DNA from: Pseudomonadota bacterium | GTDB lineage: Bacteria > Pseudomonadota > Gammaproteobacteria > Xanthomonadales > Xanthomonadaceae | Reading direction: 5' to 3' | Length of the DNA: 64,000 nt | NCBI GenBank assembly: GCA_023430045.1 | Contig: JAEZCF010000121.1 | Coordinates: 1-64,000, forward strand | In this document: piece after piece, positions 1 through 9,602 of the stretch | How the letters are laid out: the number at the start of each line of letters is the position of its first letter | Numbering within the stretch: position 1 is the first letter of the stretch | Program-made: the position numbers and the translations under genes | The notes under the pieces: model-generated | What the model was told of the DNA's origin: nothing | Database searches by the model: none | Seen by the model: the letters and a program-made list of their open reading frames with translations, nothing else

Positions 1-49
1 TTTAATGACGCCTTCCCCGCGGGCCCGGGTGGCGGGGGTCGATGCTGCT

Positions 50-469
50 TCAGCGGGCCTGTGGCTGCCAGGTGCTCACGTACGGTGCGACCACCGTATT
101 CAGCCGGCCGATGGCCCCTGTCCGTGACAGTCCACTCCAGTCGCCATGCGCTACCCCACGCAGTTCGGTCTCGTCGGCCGGTAGCAGGCGCATCGACCAG
201 TAGGGAAAGAAGCGGCTGGAGACCCGTCCGCGGCCGAGTTCGACGATCTCCCGATGGCTGCCTGCAGCGAGAATCCGGCTGTACACGATGTTCATGCTGT
301 CTTCCGGGCCCTCGATGTACTGAAGGAACCGCGCTCCGTCGTGGAGCAGGACGCCGGTTACGCCCGCTTCCAGATTGAAGCGGGCAGCGGCGCTGGAAAG
401 GTCGTCCACATGGTCCATGGAAAGCCCCGGGATCGCCTCACTTGCGTAGGCGATGGCGCGGAGGGGCAT
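50..469 (-). CDS. BLUF-domain blue-light sensor
   Basis: This 139-residue protein is almost entirely one BLUF domain, a FAD-binding blue-light sensor. The residues that define BLUF photochemistry are present at the spacing known from AppA: Tyr8, Asn32, Gln50 (in FLQYIEG), Trp91 and Met93 (in PYWSM). No output domain is fused, so it belongs to the short BLUF proteins that act through a partner. AAGGAA stands about 6 nt before the ATG, which supports this start. No light-signalling partner such as an EAL or GGDEF gene is adjacent. The assignment is firm; the partner is unknown. Confidence 0.93.
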   Translation of the reverse strand: MPLRAIAYASEAIPGLSMDHVDDLSSAAARFNLEAGVTGVLLHDGARFLQYIEGPEDSMNIVYSRILAAGSHREIVELGRGRVSSRFFPYWSMRLLPADETELRGVAHGDWSGLSRTGAIGRLNTVVAPYVSTWQPQAR

Positions 470-577
470 GGCGGTTCCTTCTGGCGCAGGAGAGTCACCT
501 GCCGCACCACCGTCCCACAGATCAGCGTAGCGTCAGGTGAGGACGCCTGAAGCCAGCTCAATGGGCAGCGCGACACC

Positions 578-1072
578 TCACTCTCGCCGGCGCGGGCCGA
601 CGTGCAGACAGCGCCGCATCTCCTCAGCCCACGGCGCGACCACCAGCAGCAGCGCCGGAACCAGCACCCAGCCCCATGCCGCGGCAGGTGCGGGATCCCA
701 GGGCACGCTCCACTCCGGCGATGCGCGCCACGCCACCCAAGCCACGAACAGCCAGGGCGCCACGTCCAGGATGCTGTGCACATGCTGCTCCGCCGGGCTG
801 ATGCGGCGACGCCCATCCGCGCTGACGGTGTCCATGTAGCCCGCGATCGCGTGTGCCATCGCGGCGAGCACAAGCACTGCCACCAGGGCCGCGGTGGGCG
901 TGACGGAAAGCCAGGCCACGACGCCGTTCCCAACCACCAGCAGCTGCACGCCATGCAGCAGACTTTCCCGCCGTCCGGAGGTGTGCGGCAGGTCGGTGAG
1001 GCGATGGAAATGGAAATCGAGCGTCCCGGTCGCCAGCCACAGCACATACACACCGGCCATCACCCCATCCAT
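578..1072 (-). CDS. Integral membrane protein of unknown function
   Basis: The 164-residue product has about four to five hydrophobic helices (roughly residues 3-15, 42-58, 60-80, 105-120 and 130-150). It carries conserved-looking His residues near helix ends (HFHRLTDLPHT, ESLLHGVQ, AEQHVHSILD), which could bind metal or haem. I do not recognise the family. It lies 52 nt downstream of the alcohol dehydrogenase on the same strand and may be co-transcribed. No good ribosome-binding site precedes the ATG, so the start is uncertain. An overlapping frame at 624-1121 looks like a shadow because it is Arg/Ala/Gly-rich without hydrophobic segments. Confidence 0.7.
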   Translation of the reverse strand: MDGVMAGVYVLWLATGTLDFHFHRLTDLPHTSGRRESLLHGVQLLVVGNGVVAWLSVTPTAALVAVLVLAAMAHAIAGYMDTVSADGRRRISPAEQHVHSILDVAPWLFVAWVAWRASPEWSVPWDPAPAAAWGWVLVPALLLVVAPWAEEMRRCLHVGPRRRE

Positions 1073-1124
1073 CAGCCGGGGCCCGTACGCCGTGCCGGTG
1101 GCCTGACGTTGCGCGAAGCACGGA

Positions 1125-2288
1125 TCATGGCGTCAGCACGATCTTCCGGCAGTCGTCATCCTTCGCATCGAACATCGCGTAGCCCTCGGCAGCGTCGGCC
1201 AACCGCATGCGGTGCGAGATGATGGTGCCCGGATCAAGCCGTCCTTCCAGGATCGCGGTGAGCAGCTCCGGCATCAGCCCCTGAACGTGGGTCTGGCCCA
1301 TCTTGAAGGTCAGGCCCTTGTCGAAGGCATCGCCCAGCAGGAAGCCATGGATGAAGCCCGCGTACACGCCGGGAATGCTGACCACGCCGCCGCGCCGCGC
1401 TGCGGCGATGCACTGCCGGATGGCTACGCCGCTGCTGCCCTCCAGCTTCACCGCCGTCAGGGCGCTCTCCAGCGCACTGCCTTCGGCTTCGAAACCGACC
1501 GCTTCGATGCAGGCGTCCACACCCCGGCCACTGGTCTGGCTGACGATGTAATCCGCAGGATCGTCCACCTTGCTGAAATCGATGGGCGTGATGCCGTAGG
1601 TGCGCTGCGCGAACTCCAGCCGGTACGGCAGGTGATCCACCATGAAGATGGTTTCCGCACCGAGCAGGCGGCAGCAGGCCGCGCTCATCAGGCCGACCGG
1701 ACCGGCGCCGAAGATGGCCACGGTCGATCCCTGCTTCACCCCTGCATTGAGTGCTGCCTGGTAGCCCGTGGGCAGAATGTCGGAGAGGAACAGCACCTGC
1801 TCATCGGCAACGCCATCGGGGATGCGCAACGGCCCGACATTGGCCTTGGGTACGCGCACGAATTCGGCCTGTCCACCGGCCACGCCGCCGTAGAGATGGC
1901 TGTAACCGAACAAGGCGGCGGGCGGCATGATGCCCTTCTGGTTGAGCGCTGCCCCCTTGCCGGGATTGGTGGTCTCACACGCCGCGTATTCGGCCAGCGC
2001 GCAGTGAAAGCATTCACCACAGGCGATCACGAACGGAATCACCACACGGTCGCCCGGGCGCACTTCCGTGACCGCGCTGCCCACTTCTTCGACCACGCCC
2101 ATGAACTCGTGGCCCAGGACGTCGCCGTTGTGCAGATCGGGAATCTTGCCCCGGTACAGATGGAGATCGGAGCCGCAGATGGCCGTGGCAGTCACCCTGA
2201 GGATCAGGTCATCATCGGCTGCCAGCACCGGGTCTGGAACGGATTCGACGCGGACGTCCTTGCGGCCGTGGTAGGTCAGTGCCTGCAT
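1125..2288 (-). CDS. Zinc-dependent alcohol dehydrogenase (formaldehyde dehydrogenase-like)
   Basis: This is a 387-residue medium-chain dehydrogenase. The catalytic zinc ligands are visible as Cys38 (AICGSDLH), His60 and Glu61 (GHEFMG). The structural zinc site is Cys90, Cys93, Cys96 and Cys104. A Rossmann nucleotide-binding motif ([10 protein letters not shown]) follows near residue 195. The long insertion after the structural zinc site resembles the glutathione-independent formaldehyde dehydrogenase / threonine-dehydrogenase-like branch, so the substrate could be an aldehyde or a sugar alcohol. GGAG lies about 8 nt before the ATG. It should oxidise an alcohol with NAD(P)+ in the cytoplasm; the exact substrate cannot be read from the sequence. 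Confidence 0.88.
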   Translation of the reverse strand: MQALTYHGRKDVRVESVPDPVLAADDDLILRVTATAICGSDLHLYRGKIPDLHNGDVLGHEFMGVVEEVGSAVTEVRPGDRVVIPFVIACGECFHCALAEYAACETTNPGKGAALNQKGIMPPAALFGYSHLYGGVAGGQAEFVRVPKANVGPLRIPDGVADEQVLFLSDILPTGYQAALNAGVKQGSTVAIFGAGPVGLMSAACCRLLGAETIFMVDHLPYRLEFAQRTYGITPIDFSKVDDPADYIVSQTSGRGVDACIEAVGFEAEGSALESALTAVKLEGSSGVAIRQCIAAARRGGVVSIPGVYAGFIHGFLLGDAFDKGLTFKMGQTHVQGLMPELLTAILEGRLDPGTIISHRMRLADAAEGYAMFDAKDDDCRKIVLTP

Positions 2289-2442
2289 CGTGGTGCTCCG
2301 GGTAAGGTGGAATGACAGGGATACACGTCACGCAATGAGACCAGGGTGACCCGGAGGTGTGCATGGTGTTCATTCCATGACGCTGTCGCGTTAACCTGGC
2401 CTGGCGCAGTCTGCAGTTCCAGCCCACACACGGTGACGTGCA

Positions 2443-2637
2443 ATGAACGAGAAACTGCCCTTCAATCCCACCGCCGACGTGGATGACCAGGCCAAGGCGC
2501 ACACGCCCGATAAACAGCGCAACGACCAGGCACGCTGGAAGGATCACGACATGCCCGATGACGGTGACGGCCCCAAGGCGACGCCCGCCGATTACGAGCG
2601 CCCGGATCCGGACCCCACCGGCGGCGGTCGCGGCTGA
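2443..2637 (+). CDS. Small hydrophilic protein, unknown function
   Basis: This 64-residue protein is strongly charged and rich in Asp, Pro, Lys and Gly, with no hydrophobic segment; it is probably disordered. I do not recognise it. It stands alone between the divergent alcohol dehydrogenase and the SPFH operon. A GCGTTAACC element lies 47 nt before its ATG at 2388-2396, and a similar element precedes the small secreted protein at 8501. Composition and position suggest a small stress protein, but this is a guess. Confidence 0.55.
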   Translation: MNEKLPFNPTADVDDQAKAHTPDKQRNDQARWKDHDMPDDGDGPKATPADYERPDPDPTGGGRG

Positions 2638-2736
2638 ATCACGCGGTCCCCCCGGTGCCTGCCTGCGCAATGCGACTGATATAGTCCGATGAACAGGTCG
2701 GGCACCGTGCCCGGCCACGGATCACAGGGAGTTGTC

Positions 2737-3888
2737 ATGGGACTCAGGCAAGCGGTAGCGGGTGCGGTCGGTGGCGTGTTGGCCGACCAGTGGAAGGACT
2801 TCCTGACCGTGCCCCCCGGCCTGCCGGCCACGGCTGCCCTGTTCGCTGCGGTGCCGCGTGGCACCAATGCAGGGCGCGGTTCCAACACCAGCGCCTCGTC
2901 GAACATAATCAGCAACGGCTCGAAGATCGTCGTTCCCGAAGGGTATGGACTGCTGTTGATGCAGGACGGTGCGATCACCGCATTCGTCGCCGAACCGGGT
3001 GGCTACGAATGGCAGTCGGACGACGTGAATTCGCAGTCACTGTTTGCCGGTGACGGGCTGGTCACGCCGCTCATCCGCCAGAGCTGGGAGCGTTTCAAAT
3101 TCGGCGGCCAGCCGGGTTCGCAGCAGGCGGCGTTCTTTGTCTCACTGAAGGAACTGCCGGAAAACCGCTTCGGAACCCAGTCCGAAATCTATTGGGACGA
3201 TGGCTTCCTCGGCACCCAGGTGGGTGCGGTGACGCGCGGTTCCTACACGCTGAAGATCGTCGATCCCATCCTGTTCGTGAAGAATTTCGTGCCGGCACGC
3301 TACCTGCAGCCGGGACAGGTCTTCGATTTCACTGATCTGGACAACGCTGCCGCAAACCAGTTGTTCAACGAAGTGGTGTCATCGCTGGCACCGGCCTTCA
3401 GCCTGTACACGAACGATCCGGGCAAGGGCAACCGCATCACCCGCCTGCAGCAGGATTCGCTGGGTTTTGCCAGAAGCCTGTCCGACGCCGTGGAGCAGGC
3501 CTACCAGTGGAATTCCGATCGCGGACTGGCCATCGTCAAGACCGCCATCGTCTCGATCGAATATGACGCCAACACCCGCGAGCTGCTCAAGACCGTACAG
3601 CGCGCCGATGCGCTGGCCGGTGCACGCGGCAATTCCAACCTCCAGGCCAGCGTCGCCCAGGGCATCCAGTCCGCAGGCGAAACCGGTGGTGCGGCAGGCC
3701 TGGTGGGTGTCGGCATGGCATCGGGCATGGTGGGCGGCGTCGGCAGCCTGCAGCAGCCGGTGGCACCGGCCGCGCCCGCGGCCGACGATCCGGTCGCGCG
3801 CCTGAAGCAGGCCAAGGAAATGCTTGATCTGGGCCTGATCACCCAAGGCGACTATGACGCGCTGAAAACCAAGGCGCTGGGCCTGTAA
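2737..3888 (+). CDS. SPFH-domain protein with C-terminal SHOCT motif
   Basis: The 383-residue product has an SPFH/Band-7-like core (about residues 40-300). It includes an IVPEGYGLLLMQDG entry strand and a long helical region ending near DALAGARGNSN. After a Gly/Ala/Pro-rich linker comes a SHOCT-type helical hairpin (DPVARLKQAKEMLDLGLITQGDYDALK). Such proteins oligomerise at membranes as scaffolds. I chose the ATG at 2737 because AGGGAG sits 5 nt upstream; an in-frame ATG at 2689 lacks this. A TATAGT -10-like box is at 2680-2685. It is the first gene of a three-gene operon with a zinc-ribbon protein and a small membrane protein. Confidence 0.85.
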   Translation: MGLRQAVAGAVGGVLADQWKDFLTVPPGLPATAALFAAVPRGTNAGRGSNTSASSNIISNGSKIVVPEGYGLLLMQDGAITAFVAEPGGYEWQSDDVNSQSLFAGDGLVTPLIRQSWERFKFGGQPGSQQAAFFVSLKELPENRFGTQSEIYWDDGFLGTQVGAVTRGSYTLKIVDPILFVKNFVPARYLQPGQVFDFTDLDNAAANQLFNEVVSSLAPAFSLYTNDPGKGNRITRLQQDSLGFARSLSDAVEQAYQWNSDRGLAIVKTAIVSIEYDANTRELLKTVQRADALAGARGNSNLQASVAQGIQSAGETGGAAGLVGVGMASGMVGGVGSLQQPVAPAAPAADDPVARLKQAKEMLDLGLITQGDYDALKTKALGL

Positions 3889-3909
3889 GGCCGGAATCCA
3901 CCACGACCC

Positions 3910-5232
3910 ATGACCACGCCTGGAAACCCACCGCCGTTGCCAACGGCGCCCCCACCCGTGACCGGTCCCGGCTCCCCGCAGGAGGTTCCGCCCCTGCCCG
4001 GAAGCTTCCCGGTCGATCCGGCCACGCTGCCGGAGCCGATCCGCGATGAACTGCAGGCGCCCGATCCGGTCGCGCTGGACACCGCGGCAAGCGAGCTCAG
4101 GGACGGACTCAACCGCTGCCCGAAATGCGGCTCCACCGACATCCGCCTCAAGCTCGGCAGCGATCTGCTGGTGTGCCAGTACTGCCGCAATGAATGGCAC
4201 GGCACGCGCGTGGAAGAAGCCTTCGGGCTCGGCGAAGGCCTGGATCAACTGCGCGGTACGGTGATTGCTTCCGGTGCGCGCGACATCCAGGCAGACACCG
4301 CCAGCCTGATGAGCTTCAAGTGCACCGGCTGCGGCGCCGAAGTCACGGTAAATACCGAAAGCACGATGACGGCGCGCTGCCACTGGTGCCGCCACGTGTT
4401 CGGCATCAACGAGCAGATCGCCAACGGCGCGGTGCCCGACGCGGTGCTGCCCTTCCACATCCGCAAGGACGATGCGGTGGCCCGCATCCGCCAGTTCGTG
4501 GACAAGCGCCGCCTGTTCGCGCTGAAGGCCTTCAAGGACCAGTTCACGCCGGAAAACGTGGTGGGTGTCTACCTGCCCTACATGATCGTGGATGGCAACG
4601 TCAGCGCCAGTGTTGCCGGCAAGGGCGAGATCCAGACGCGGCAGTACACGCGTGGTACCGACAAGAACAAGCGGACCTACTACGATGCCGATGTGTACCA
4701 GGTGGAACGGCACGTGGATTTCACCGTGGACGACCTGCCGCTGGAGTCCTCCGCACAACGCGGCAACCTGGACGTGCAGGCCAACACCAACAACATCATC
4801 AACGCCATCCTGCCGTTCGATACCAAGAATGCGCTGAAATGGAACGCCTCCTACCTGGCCGGATTCACCTCCGAAAAGCGCGACCTGGATGTCGAACGCA
4901 TGCGGCCACGGCTGGAAGACCAGCTGCTGTCGATCGCCCGTGCGCAGGTGGCCGGCTCCGTGCGTCGCTATGACCGCGGCGTGCGCTGGGAGCAGGAGGG
5001 CCTTGAGGTGCACGGCACCCGTTGGGTATCGATGTACCTGCCGGTGTGGCTGTATTCGTATCACCAGCCCGGCCGCAACGGCGGCATGCTGCACTACATC
5101 GCGGTGAACGGCCGCACCGGTGAAACCATGGGCAGCGTGCCGGTGCAGCAGTGGAAGCTGCTGCTGGCCGCGCTGGCCACCGGCACCGTCCTCGAAGCCC
5201 TTGCCCTCTGGATCGTGGTGGCCACCTCATGA
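3910..5232 (+). CDS. Zinc-ribbon membrane-anchored protein (TFIIB-type ribbon)
   Basis: This 440-residue protein begins with a Pro-rich disordered segment (residues 1-65). Two zinc-ribbon units follow: CPKCGSTD with CQYCRN (about 70-97), and CTGCGAE with CHWCRH (about 139-163). A large uncharacterised domain follows, and there is one hydrophobic helix at the C-terminus (about residues 415-438). Proteins of this build are often annotated as TFIIB-type zinc ribbon and sit beside SPFH genes. It starts 21 nt after the SPFH gene and overlaps the next gene by 4 nt, so the three are co-translated. The molecular role is unknown; zinc binding and membrane anchoring are inferred. Confidence 0.85.
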   Translation: MTTPGNPPPLPTAPPPVTGPGSPQEVPPLPGSFPVDPATLPEPIRDELQAPDPVALDTAASELRDGLNRCPKCGSTDIRLKLGSDLLVCQYCRNEWHGTRVEEAFGLGEGLDQLRGTVIASGARDIQADTASLMSFKCTGCGAEVTVNTESTMTARCHWCRHVFGINEQIANGAVPDAVLPFHIRKDDAVARIRQFVDKRRLFALKAFKDQFTPENVVGVYLPYMIVDGNVSASVAGKGEIQTRQYTRGTDKNKRTYYDADVYQVERHVDFTVDDLPLESSAQRGNLDVQANTNNIINAILPFDTKNALKWNASYLAGFTSEKRDLDVERMRPRLEDQLLSIARAQVAGSVRRYDRGVRWEQEGLEVHGTRWVSMYLPVWLYSYHQPGRNGGMLHYIAVNGRTGETMGSVPVQQWKLLLAALATGTVLEALALWIVVATS

Positions 5233-5480
5233 GCGACGAAAGCGGACTATGGATATTGCTGGCCGGCCCGGCCGGCGCCAGCGCACTGTACTGGGCGCTG
5301 TACCGGTATTACCGCAATACCGACAAATCGCATGCGTTCGAGCACGACACGACCGTCAAGGCGGGGCCCGTGACCGGCGAGGACAGGAAGATCGACACGG
5401 TACGCGGCACGCAGGAACGACGCATCCGCGGCGACAATGTGGCGGCCTGGCGGGCCCGGGTAAGCCGCCTGCCGCGCTGA
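5229..5480 (+). CDS. Small single-pass membrane protein
   Basis: The 83-residue product has one N-terminal hydrophobic helix (about residues 7-27), then a charged soluble tail rich in Arg, Asp and Lys. Its ATG overlaps the stop of the zinc-ribbon gene (ATGA), which fixes the start and implies translational coupling. It is probably an accessory subunit of the SPFH / zinc-ribbon system. I do not recognise a family. Confidence 0.8.
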   Translation: MSDESGLWILLAGPAGASALYWALYRYYRNTDKSHAFEHDTTVKAGPVTGEDRKIDTVRGTQERRIRGDNVAAWRARVSRLPR

Positions 5481-5598
5481 CGTACGGCGGGAATGCACGC
5501 AGTGCACGGCGCACGCGGTAATCTGGCCACTGCCATGATCCGCGTCCGTTCGGTCAACACGCACCGCGCTTCCCCCCTGCCCGCCCTGTGAGCTTCGC

Positions 5599-8415
5599 TT
5601 GACTCATCCGCTTACCGAGACGCCCGTCGCCGGCCGCGACACCGAACGGGTGAAGATGGCACTCGCCGCAGGGGCCATCATCGGCACCTGGTTCTGGGAC
5701 GTGCGGCATGACCGCGTCACCCTGGATGAGCCACTGGCACGTGCGTTCGGGCTGGATCCGGCGGTGGTGCGCCTGCAGCCGCCCCTTGAACACCTGCTTG
5801 CCGCCGTCCACCCCGACGACCGTCCGGGACTGGCCGAGGCCATCGACCAGGCGCTGCGGCGTGGCGGACGGTACGCGCATCAGTACCGTGCCCGTGGCGG
5901 CGATGGCGGCTATCGCTGGGTCGAGGCCATCGGCCGTGTCGACCAGGACAGCGACGGACAGGTCATCGCGTTTCCCGGCGTGCTGATCGACATCCACGAG
6001 CGTCGCCGGGTGGAAGCCGAGCGCGACCAGGCGCAGACGCTGCTGCGTTCGTTTGTGGAGGCGGTGCCGGGTGCGGTGTACGCGAAGGACCGGCAGGGCC
6101 GGCTGCTGATCGGCAACCGCGGCACCACCGATCTGATTGGTCTGGCACCGGAGCAGTACCTCGGCCGCACCGATGCCGAACTGCTTGCCGACCCCGCCCA
6201 GGCCGCCGCGGTGATGGCCGCCGATGCGCGCGTGATGGACAGCGGACAGACCGAACAACTGGAAGAAGAAGTGAGCTTTCCCGACGGCCGGCACGCGTAC
6301 TGGCTGTCCACCAAGTCGCCGCTGCACGACAGCGACGGGAGCGTGGTCGGCATGGTTGGCGCCTCGCTGGAAATCACCGACCGCAAGGCGGTGGATGCCG
6401 ATCGCCGCGAGATCGGCGAGCGTTACCGGCTTGCCGTGCGTGCGACCAACGATGCGATCTGGGACTGGCGGATATCCGATGGCGAGGTGATCTGGAACGA
6501 GGCGCTCGGTGGCCTGTTCGGGCACGCAATCGAATCCAGCACGGCGCACTGGTGGCTGCAGCAGATCCACCCGGACGACCGTGCGCGCATCGACAGCGGC
6601 ATCCATGCGGTCATCCATGGCGAGGCCACCGGGTGGTCTGACGAATACCGTTTCCGGCGCGCGGATGGCAGCTACGCACCGGTGCTGGACCGCGGCACCG
6701 TGCTGCGCGACGCCGCGGGCACACCGCTGCGCATGATCGGCGCAATGCAGGACCTGTCCGCCCACAAGGCGGCCGAGGCGGCACTGCGGCAAAGCGAGGA
6801 ACGGCTGCGGCTGGCCACCGAGGCCGGCGACCTGGGCTTCTGGGACGTGGATGTGGTGCACGGCCGGGTCACCTGGCCGGCCCGCACCCGCGCGATGTTC
6901 GGGATATCGGCCGATGCGCCGCTGACCCGCCAGGACTTCATCGATGGCCTGCATCCGGACGACCGCGACGCAACCCTTGCCGCCTTCGAGGCAGCGGCCG
7001 ATCCCGCACGCCGCCTCACCTACGATGTCGAGTACCGCACCATCGGCCGGGACGACGGCGTGGTGCGCTGGCTGGCCGCCAAGGGCCGCGGCGTATTCGA
7101 GGGTGACCGCTGTGTGCGCGTGCTGGGCGTGGTCATCGACGTCACCGCGCGCAAGGCGGTGGATGTGCGCCTGCAGGAACTCAACGAGCGCCTGGAAAGC
7201 CGCGTCCGCGAGGAGGTGGCCAAACGCTCGCGGGTGGAAGATGCCCTGCGGCAGAGCCGCAAGATGGAAGCCGTGGGCCAGCTCACCGGGGGCATCGCGC
7301 ATGACTTCAACAACATGCTGGCCACGGTGATCGGCCCGCTGGACCTGCTGGCCGCGCGGCTGGGCGGCAGCGACCCGCGCGCCAGCCGCTACATCGAGAT
7401 GGCCCTCGAGGGCGCCACCCGTGCCGCCCAGCTCACCCAGCGGCTGCTCGCCTTCTCGCGCCAGCAGCCGCTGCAGCCAGTGCCGGTGGATGCGAACAGA
7501 CTGGTGGCCGGGATGTCCGACCTGCTGATGCATTCACTGGGCAGCAACGTGCGCCTGGAAACCGTGCTAGCCGCCGGGGTGTGGTGGACCCATGCCGACG
7601 TCAACCAGCTCGAGAACGTGATCCTCAACCTGGCGGTCAACGCGCGCGACGCGATGCCCGGCGGCGGCAGGCTTGCGGTGCAGACCCGCAACTGCGAAGT
7701 GGATGCCGGCAATGCCGCCGAGCACCCGGGGGTGCCGCCCGGCCAGTACGTGCTGATCACCGCCAGCGATACCGGCTGCGGCATGCCGCCGGAAGTGATC
7801 GCGCGTGCCTTCGAGCCGTTCTACACCACCAAGAAGGTCGGCCACGGCACCGGCCTGGGCCTGTCGCAGGTCTACGGTTTCGTGGAGCAGTCGGCCGGTC
7901 ATGTGACGCTGTGGTCGCAGGTCGGGCACGGCACCACCGTGGGCATCTATCTGCCACGCCTGCCGGCGGACGTGGAGCCGCCAGGTGCACCTGCACCGAC
8001 CGATGTGGCCCGGCCTGCCGGAGGGCGGGAAAAGATCCTGGTGGTGGACGACGAGCCGTCGGTGCGGCAGTTCTCGCTGGATGCGCTGGGCGAGCTGGGC
8101 TACCAGGTGCTGACCGCCGACGGCGCCGCTGCGGCGCTGCCGCTTCTCGACGCACATGAGGACATCGCCCTGCTGTTCACCGATGTGCTGATGCCGGAAA
8201 CCAACGGGCGCCAACTGGCCGAGGAAGCCTGCCGGCGTCGCCCCGGGCTGAAGGTGCTGTTCACCACCGGCAACAGCCGCAACGCGCTGGTGGATGACGG
8301 TGTGCTGGACGCCGATGTGCACCTGATCGGCAAGCCATTCACGCTGGCCGAACTGGCACCGCGTGTGCGCGCCGCACTGGCCGATTCCGGGCCGGCACGG
8401 CACAGCGGGCCCTGA
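5599..8415 (+). CDS. Hybrid sensor histidine kinase with four PAS domains
   Basis: The 938-residue cytoplasmic hybrid kinase has four tandem PAS units (about residues 18-140, 150-265, 275-395 and 400-520; three are PAS_3-like with WxWD and HPDD motifs). A coiled linker follows, then a HisKA domain with phospho-acceptor His568 (GGIAHDFNN), an HATPase_c domain ([27 protein letters not shown]), and a C-terminal receiver with Asp862 (FTDVLMP) and Lys (IGKPF). There are no membrane helices, so it should sense an internal signal such as redox state, light or a ligand. The start is a TTG; an in-frame ATG at 5656 would cut into the first PAS. No partner regulator is adjacent. Confidence 0.9.
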   Translation: MTHPLTETPVAGRDTERVKMALAAGAIIGTWFWDVRHDRVTLDEPLARAFGLDPAVVRLQPPLEHLLAAVHPDDRPGLAEAIDQALRRGGRYAHQYRARGGDGGYRWVEAIGRVDQDSDGQVIAFPGVLIDIHERRRVEAERDQAQTLLRSFVEAVPGAVYAKDRQGRLLIGNRGTTDLIGLAPEQYLGRTDAELLADPAQAAAVMAADARVMDSGQTEQLEEEVSFPDGRHAYWLSTKSPLHDSDGSVVGMVGASLEITDRKAVDADRREIGERYRLAVRATNDAIWDWRISDGEVIWNEALGGLFGHAIESSTAHWWLQQIHPDDRARIDSGIHAVIHGEATGWSDEYRFRRADGSYAPVLDRGTVLRDAAGTPLRMIGAMQDLSAHKAAEAALRQSEERLRLATEAGDLGFWDVDVVHGRVTWPARTRAMFGISADAPLTRQDFIDGLHPDDRDATLAAFEAAADPARRLTYDVEYRTIGRDDGVVRWLAAKGRGVFEGDRCVRVLGVVIDVTARKAVDVRLQELNERLESRVREEVAKRSRVEDALRQSRKMEAVGQLTGGIAHDFNNMLATVIGPLDLLAARLGGSDPRASRYIEMALEGATRAAQLTQRLLAFSRQQPLQPVPVDANRLVAGMSDLLMHSLGSNVRLETVLAAGVWWTHADVNQLENVILNLAVNARDAMPGGGRLAVQTRNCEVDAGNAAEHPGVPPGQYVLITASDTGCGMPPEVIARAFEPFYTTKKVGHGTGLGLSQVYGFVEQSAGHVTLWSQVGHGTTVGIYLPRLPADVEPPGAPAPTDVARPAGGREKILVVDDEPSVRQFSLDALGELGYQVLTADGAAAALPLLDAHEDIALLFTDVLMPETNGRQLAEEACRRRPGLKVLFTTGNSRNALVDDGVLDADVHLIGKPFTLAELAPRVRAALADSGPARHSGP

Positions 8416-8500
8416 CAGCGCCGCCGCGTGTGCATGGCGTTAACCCGCCCCGGCTAAGCTGTCGGCACCCACAGTGCACACCCCAAGGAAAGGAGAACCG

Positions 8501-8779
8501 ATGAACACCTGCCACGCCCTCGTGATGGCCGCTGTACTGCTCGCCGCCGCCCCGCACGCGTCCGCCGAGACAGTGAACCTGACCAACAGTGCCGAGGGCG
8601 CCAACCGCGCTGCCGGGCTTGCCGCCGTGAAGCAGAAGCTGCAGGACGCCTGCAGCGGACGCAACGGCACAGCGGACACCGCATCGTTCGAAGTGGTGTT
8701 TGAAAAGACCAGCGAGAACCCGGACGTCCCCAAGCCGTATTACGTGGACGGCAGGATGAAATGCGACCTGCCGGGCTGA
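8501..8779 (+). CDS. Small secreted protein, unknown function
   Basis: The 92-residue precursor has a clear signal peptide ending at HASA-E (about residue 23). A short mature protein follows with two Cys residues (near DACSG and MKCDLPG) that could form a disulfide in the periplasm. AAGGAGA lies 6 nt before the ATG at 8501, which supports this start over an in-frame upstream ATG at 8474. It stands alone between the hybrid kinase and tetR. A GCGTTAACC element is 56 nt upstream. I do not recognise the family. Confidence 0.8.
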   Translation: MNTCHALVMAAVLLAAAPHASAETVNLTNSAEGANRAAGLAAVKQKLQDACSGRNGTADTASFEVVFEKTSENPDVPKPYYVDGRMKCDLPG

Positions 8780-8813
8780 GGCGCGGCGCTGCCCGGCCCC
8801 GCTGACAGGCGGC

Positions 8814-8842
8814 TTGCCACGCTGGACTAACGCCGTTAGAGT
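8814..8842 (+). promoter_or_regulatory. Predicted sigma-70 promoter of the TetR-family gene
   Basis: TTGCCA (8814-8819) and TAGAGT (8837-8842) are separated by 17 bp. The predicted transcript starts near 8849, leaving a leader of only about 20 nt. The -10 box overlaps the right arm of the first operator palindrome, so repressor binding would block polymerase. Confidence 0.6.
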
Positions 8843-8862
8843 TCGCTCTCTAACGATGTTAG
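8827..8862. promoter_or_regulatory. Twin palindromic operator for the TetR-family repressor
   Basis: Two copies of the palindrome CTAAC-N3-GTTAG occur at 8827-8839 and 8850-8862, with centres 23 bp apart. The pair also forms a larger inverted repeat (GGACTAAC...GTTAGTCC, 8825-8865). They cover the -10 box and the predicted transcription start of the TetR-family gene. This is the classic layout for an autoregulated TetR-family repressor. Binding is inferred, not shown. Confidence 0.8.
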
Positions 8863-8869
8863 TCCACCT

Positions 8870-9517
8870 ATGCGCACGCCCGTCAAACCCGAACATATCG
8901 TCCAGTCCGCCTTCCAGCTTCTCGATGAAGTGGGACTGGATGGGCTGAGCCTGCGCAAGGTGGCGTGCAACCTCGGCATCCGTGCGCCATCGCTTTACTG
9001 GCACTTCAAGAACAAGCAGGCATTGATCGATGCGCTGGCCGACGCGCTGATCAGCGATGTCGCCGTGCACGTGCCCGAGGGGCAGTCCTGGCGGGCGACC
9101 CTGCACCAGCTGGCCGGCGAGTTCCGCGCCGCCTTCAAGGCCCATCGCGATGGTGCGCGGGTCTATGCCGGCACGTTCCTGGCAACCGACAATGTCATGC
9201 GGGTGGCCGATGTCACCATCGAGGCGATGGTGGGCGGCGGTGCATCGGTGGAGCGTGCGGCCACCACCGCCATGGACCTCATCTACTACGTGCTGGGCTT
9301 CGTCATCGAAGAACAGTCGCTGCAGCAGCAGGGCGGCGACCTGACGGACTTCCCGGCCTCGTTCTACGAACGCATCCGGCAGCGTTATCCGCACTGCTGG
9401 GCCGCCCTGGACACCCTTGAACGTACCGATCTGGACGAGCGTTTCCGAAGCGGCATCGATCTGCTGATCGCCGGCCTGGAACAGAGGATCCGCGAGGACG
9501 CCCCCTCGCCTGCCTGA
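8870..9517 (+). CDS. TetR-family transcriptional repressor
   Basis: The 215-residue protein has an N-terminal TetR helix-turn-helix (about residues 6-52; GLDGLSLRKVACNLGIRAPSLYWHFKNKQAL). Its C-terminal ligand and dimer domain is of the tetracycline-repressor (TetR_C) type. The operator-covered promoter ends just before its start codon. The RND pump genes follow 85 nt downstream on the same strand, so it probably represses itself and the pump until a substrate binds. No strong Shine-Dalgarno precedes the ATG. The inducer is unknown. Confidence 0.92.
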   Translation: MRTPVKPEHIVQSAFQLLDEVGLDGLSLRKVACNLGIRAPSLYWHFKNKQALIDALADALISDVAVHVPEGQSWRATLHQLAGEFRAAFKAHRDGARVYAGTFLATDNVMRVADVTIEAMVGGGASVERAATTAMDLIYYVLGFVIEEQSLQQQGGDLTDFPASFYERIRQRYPHCWAALDTLERTDLDERFRSGIDLLIAGLEQRIREDAPSPA

Positions 9518-9602
9518 GCACTGTTGTTTCCCGCAGCCAAGCAGCCGCCCTTCGCGGGTACTGCCGTAGCGAATACCTTCAACTCCACTCCCTGGTCACC
9601 TT

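Noticed and set aside
5554..7533. 659-codon minus-strand frame opposite the hybrid kinase
   Set aside because: No recognisable domain; the plus strand holds PAS and kinase motifs.
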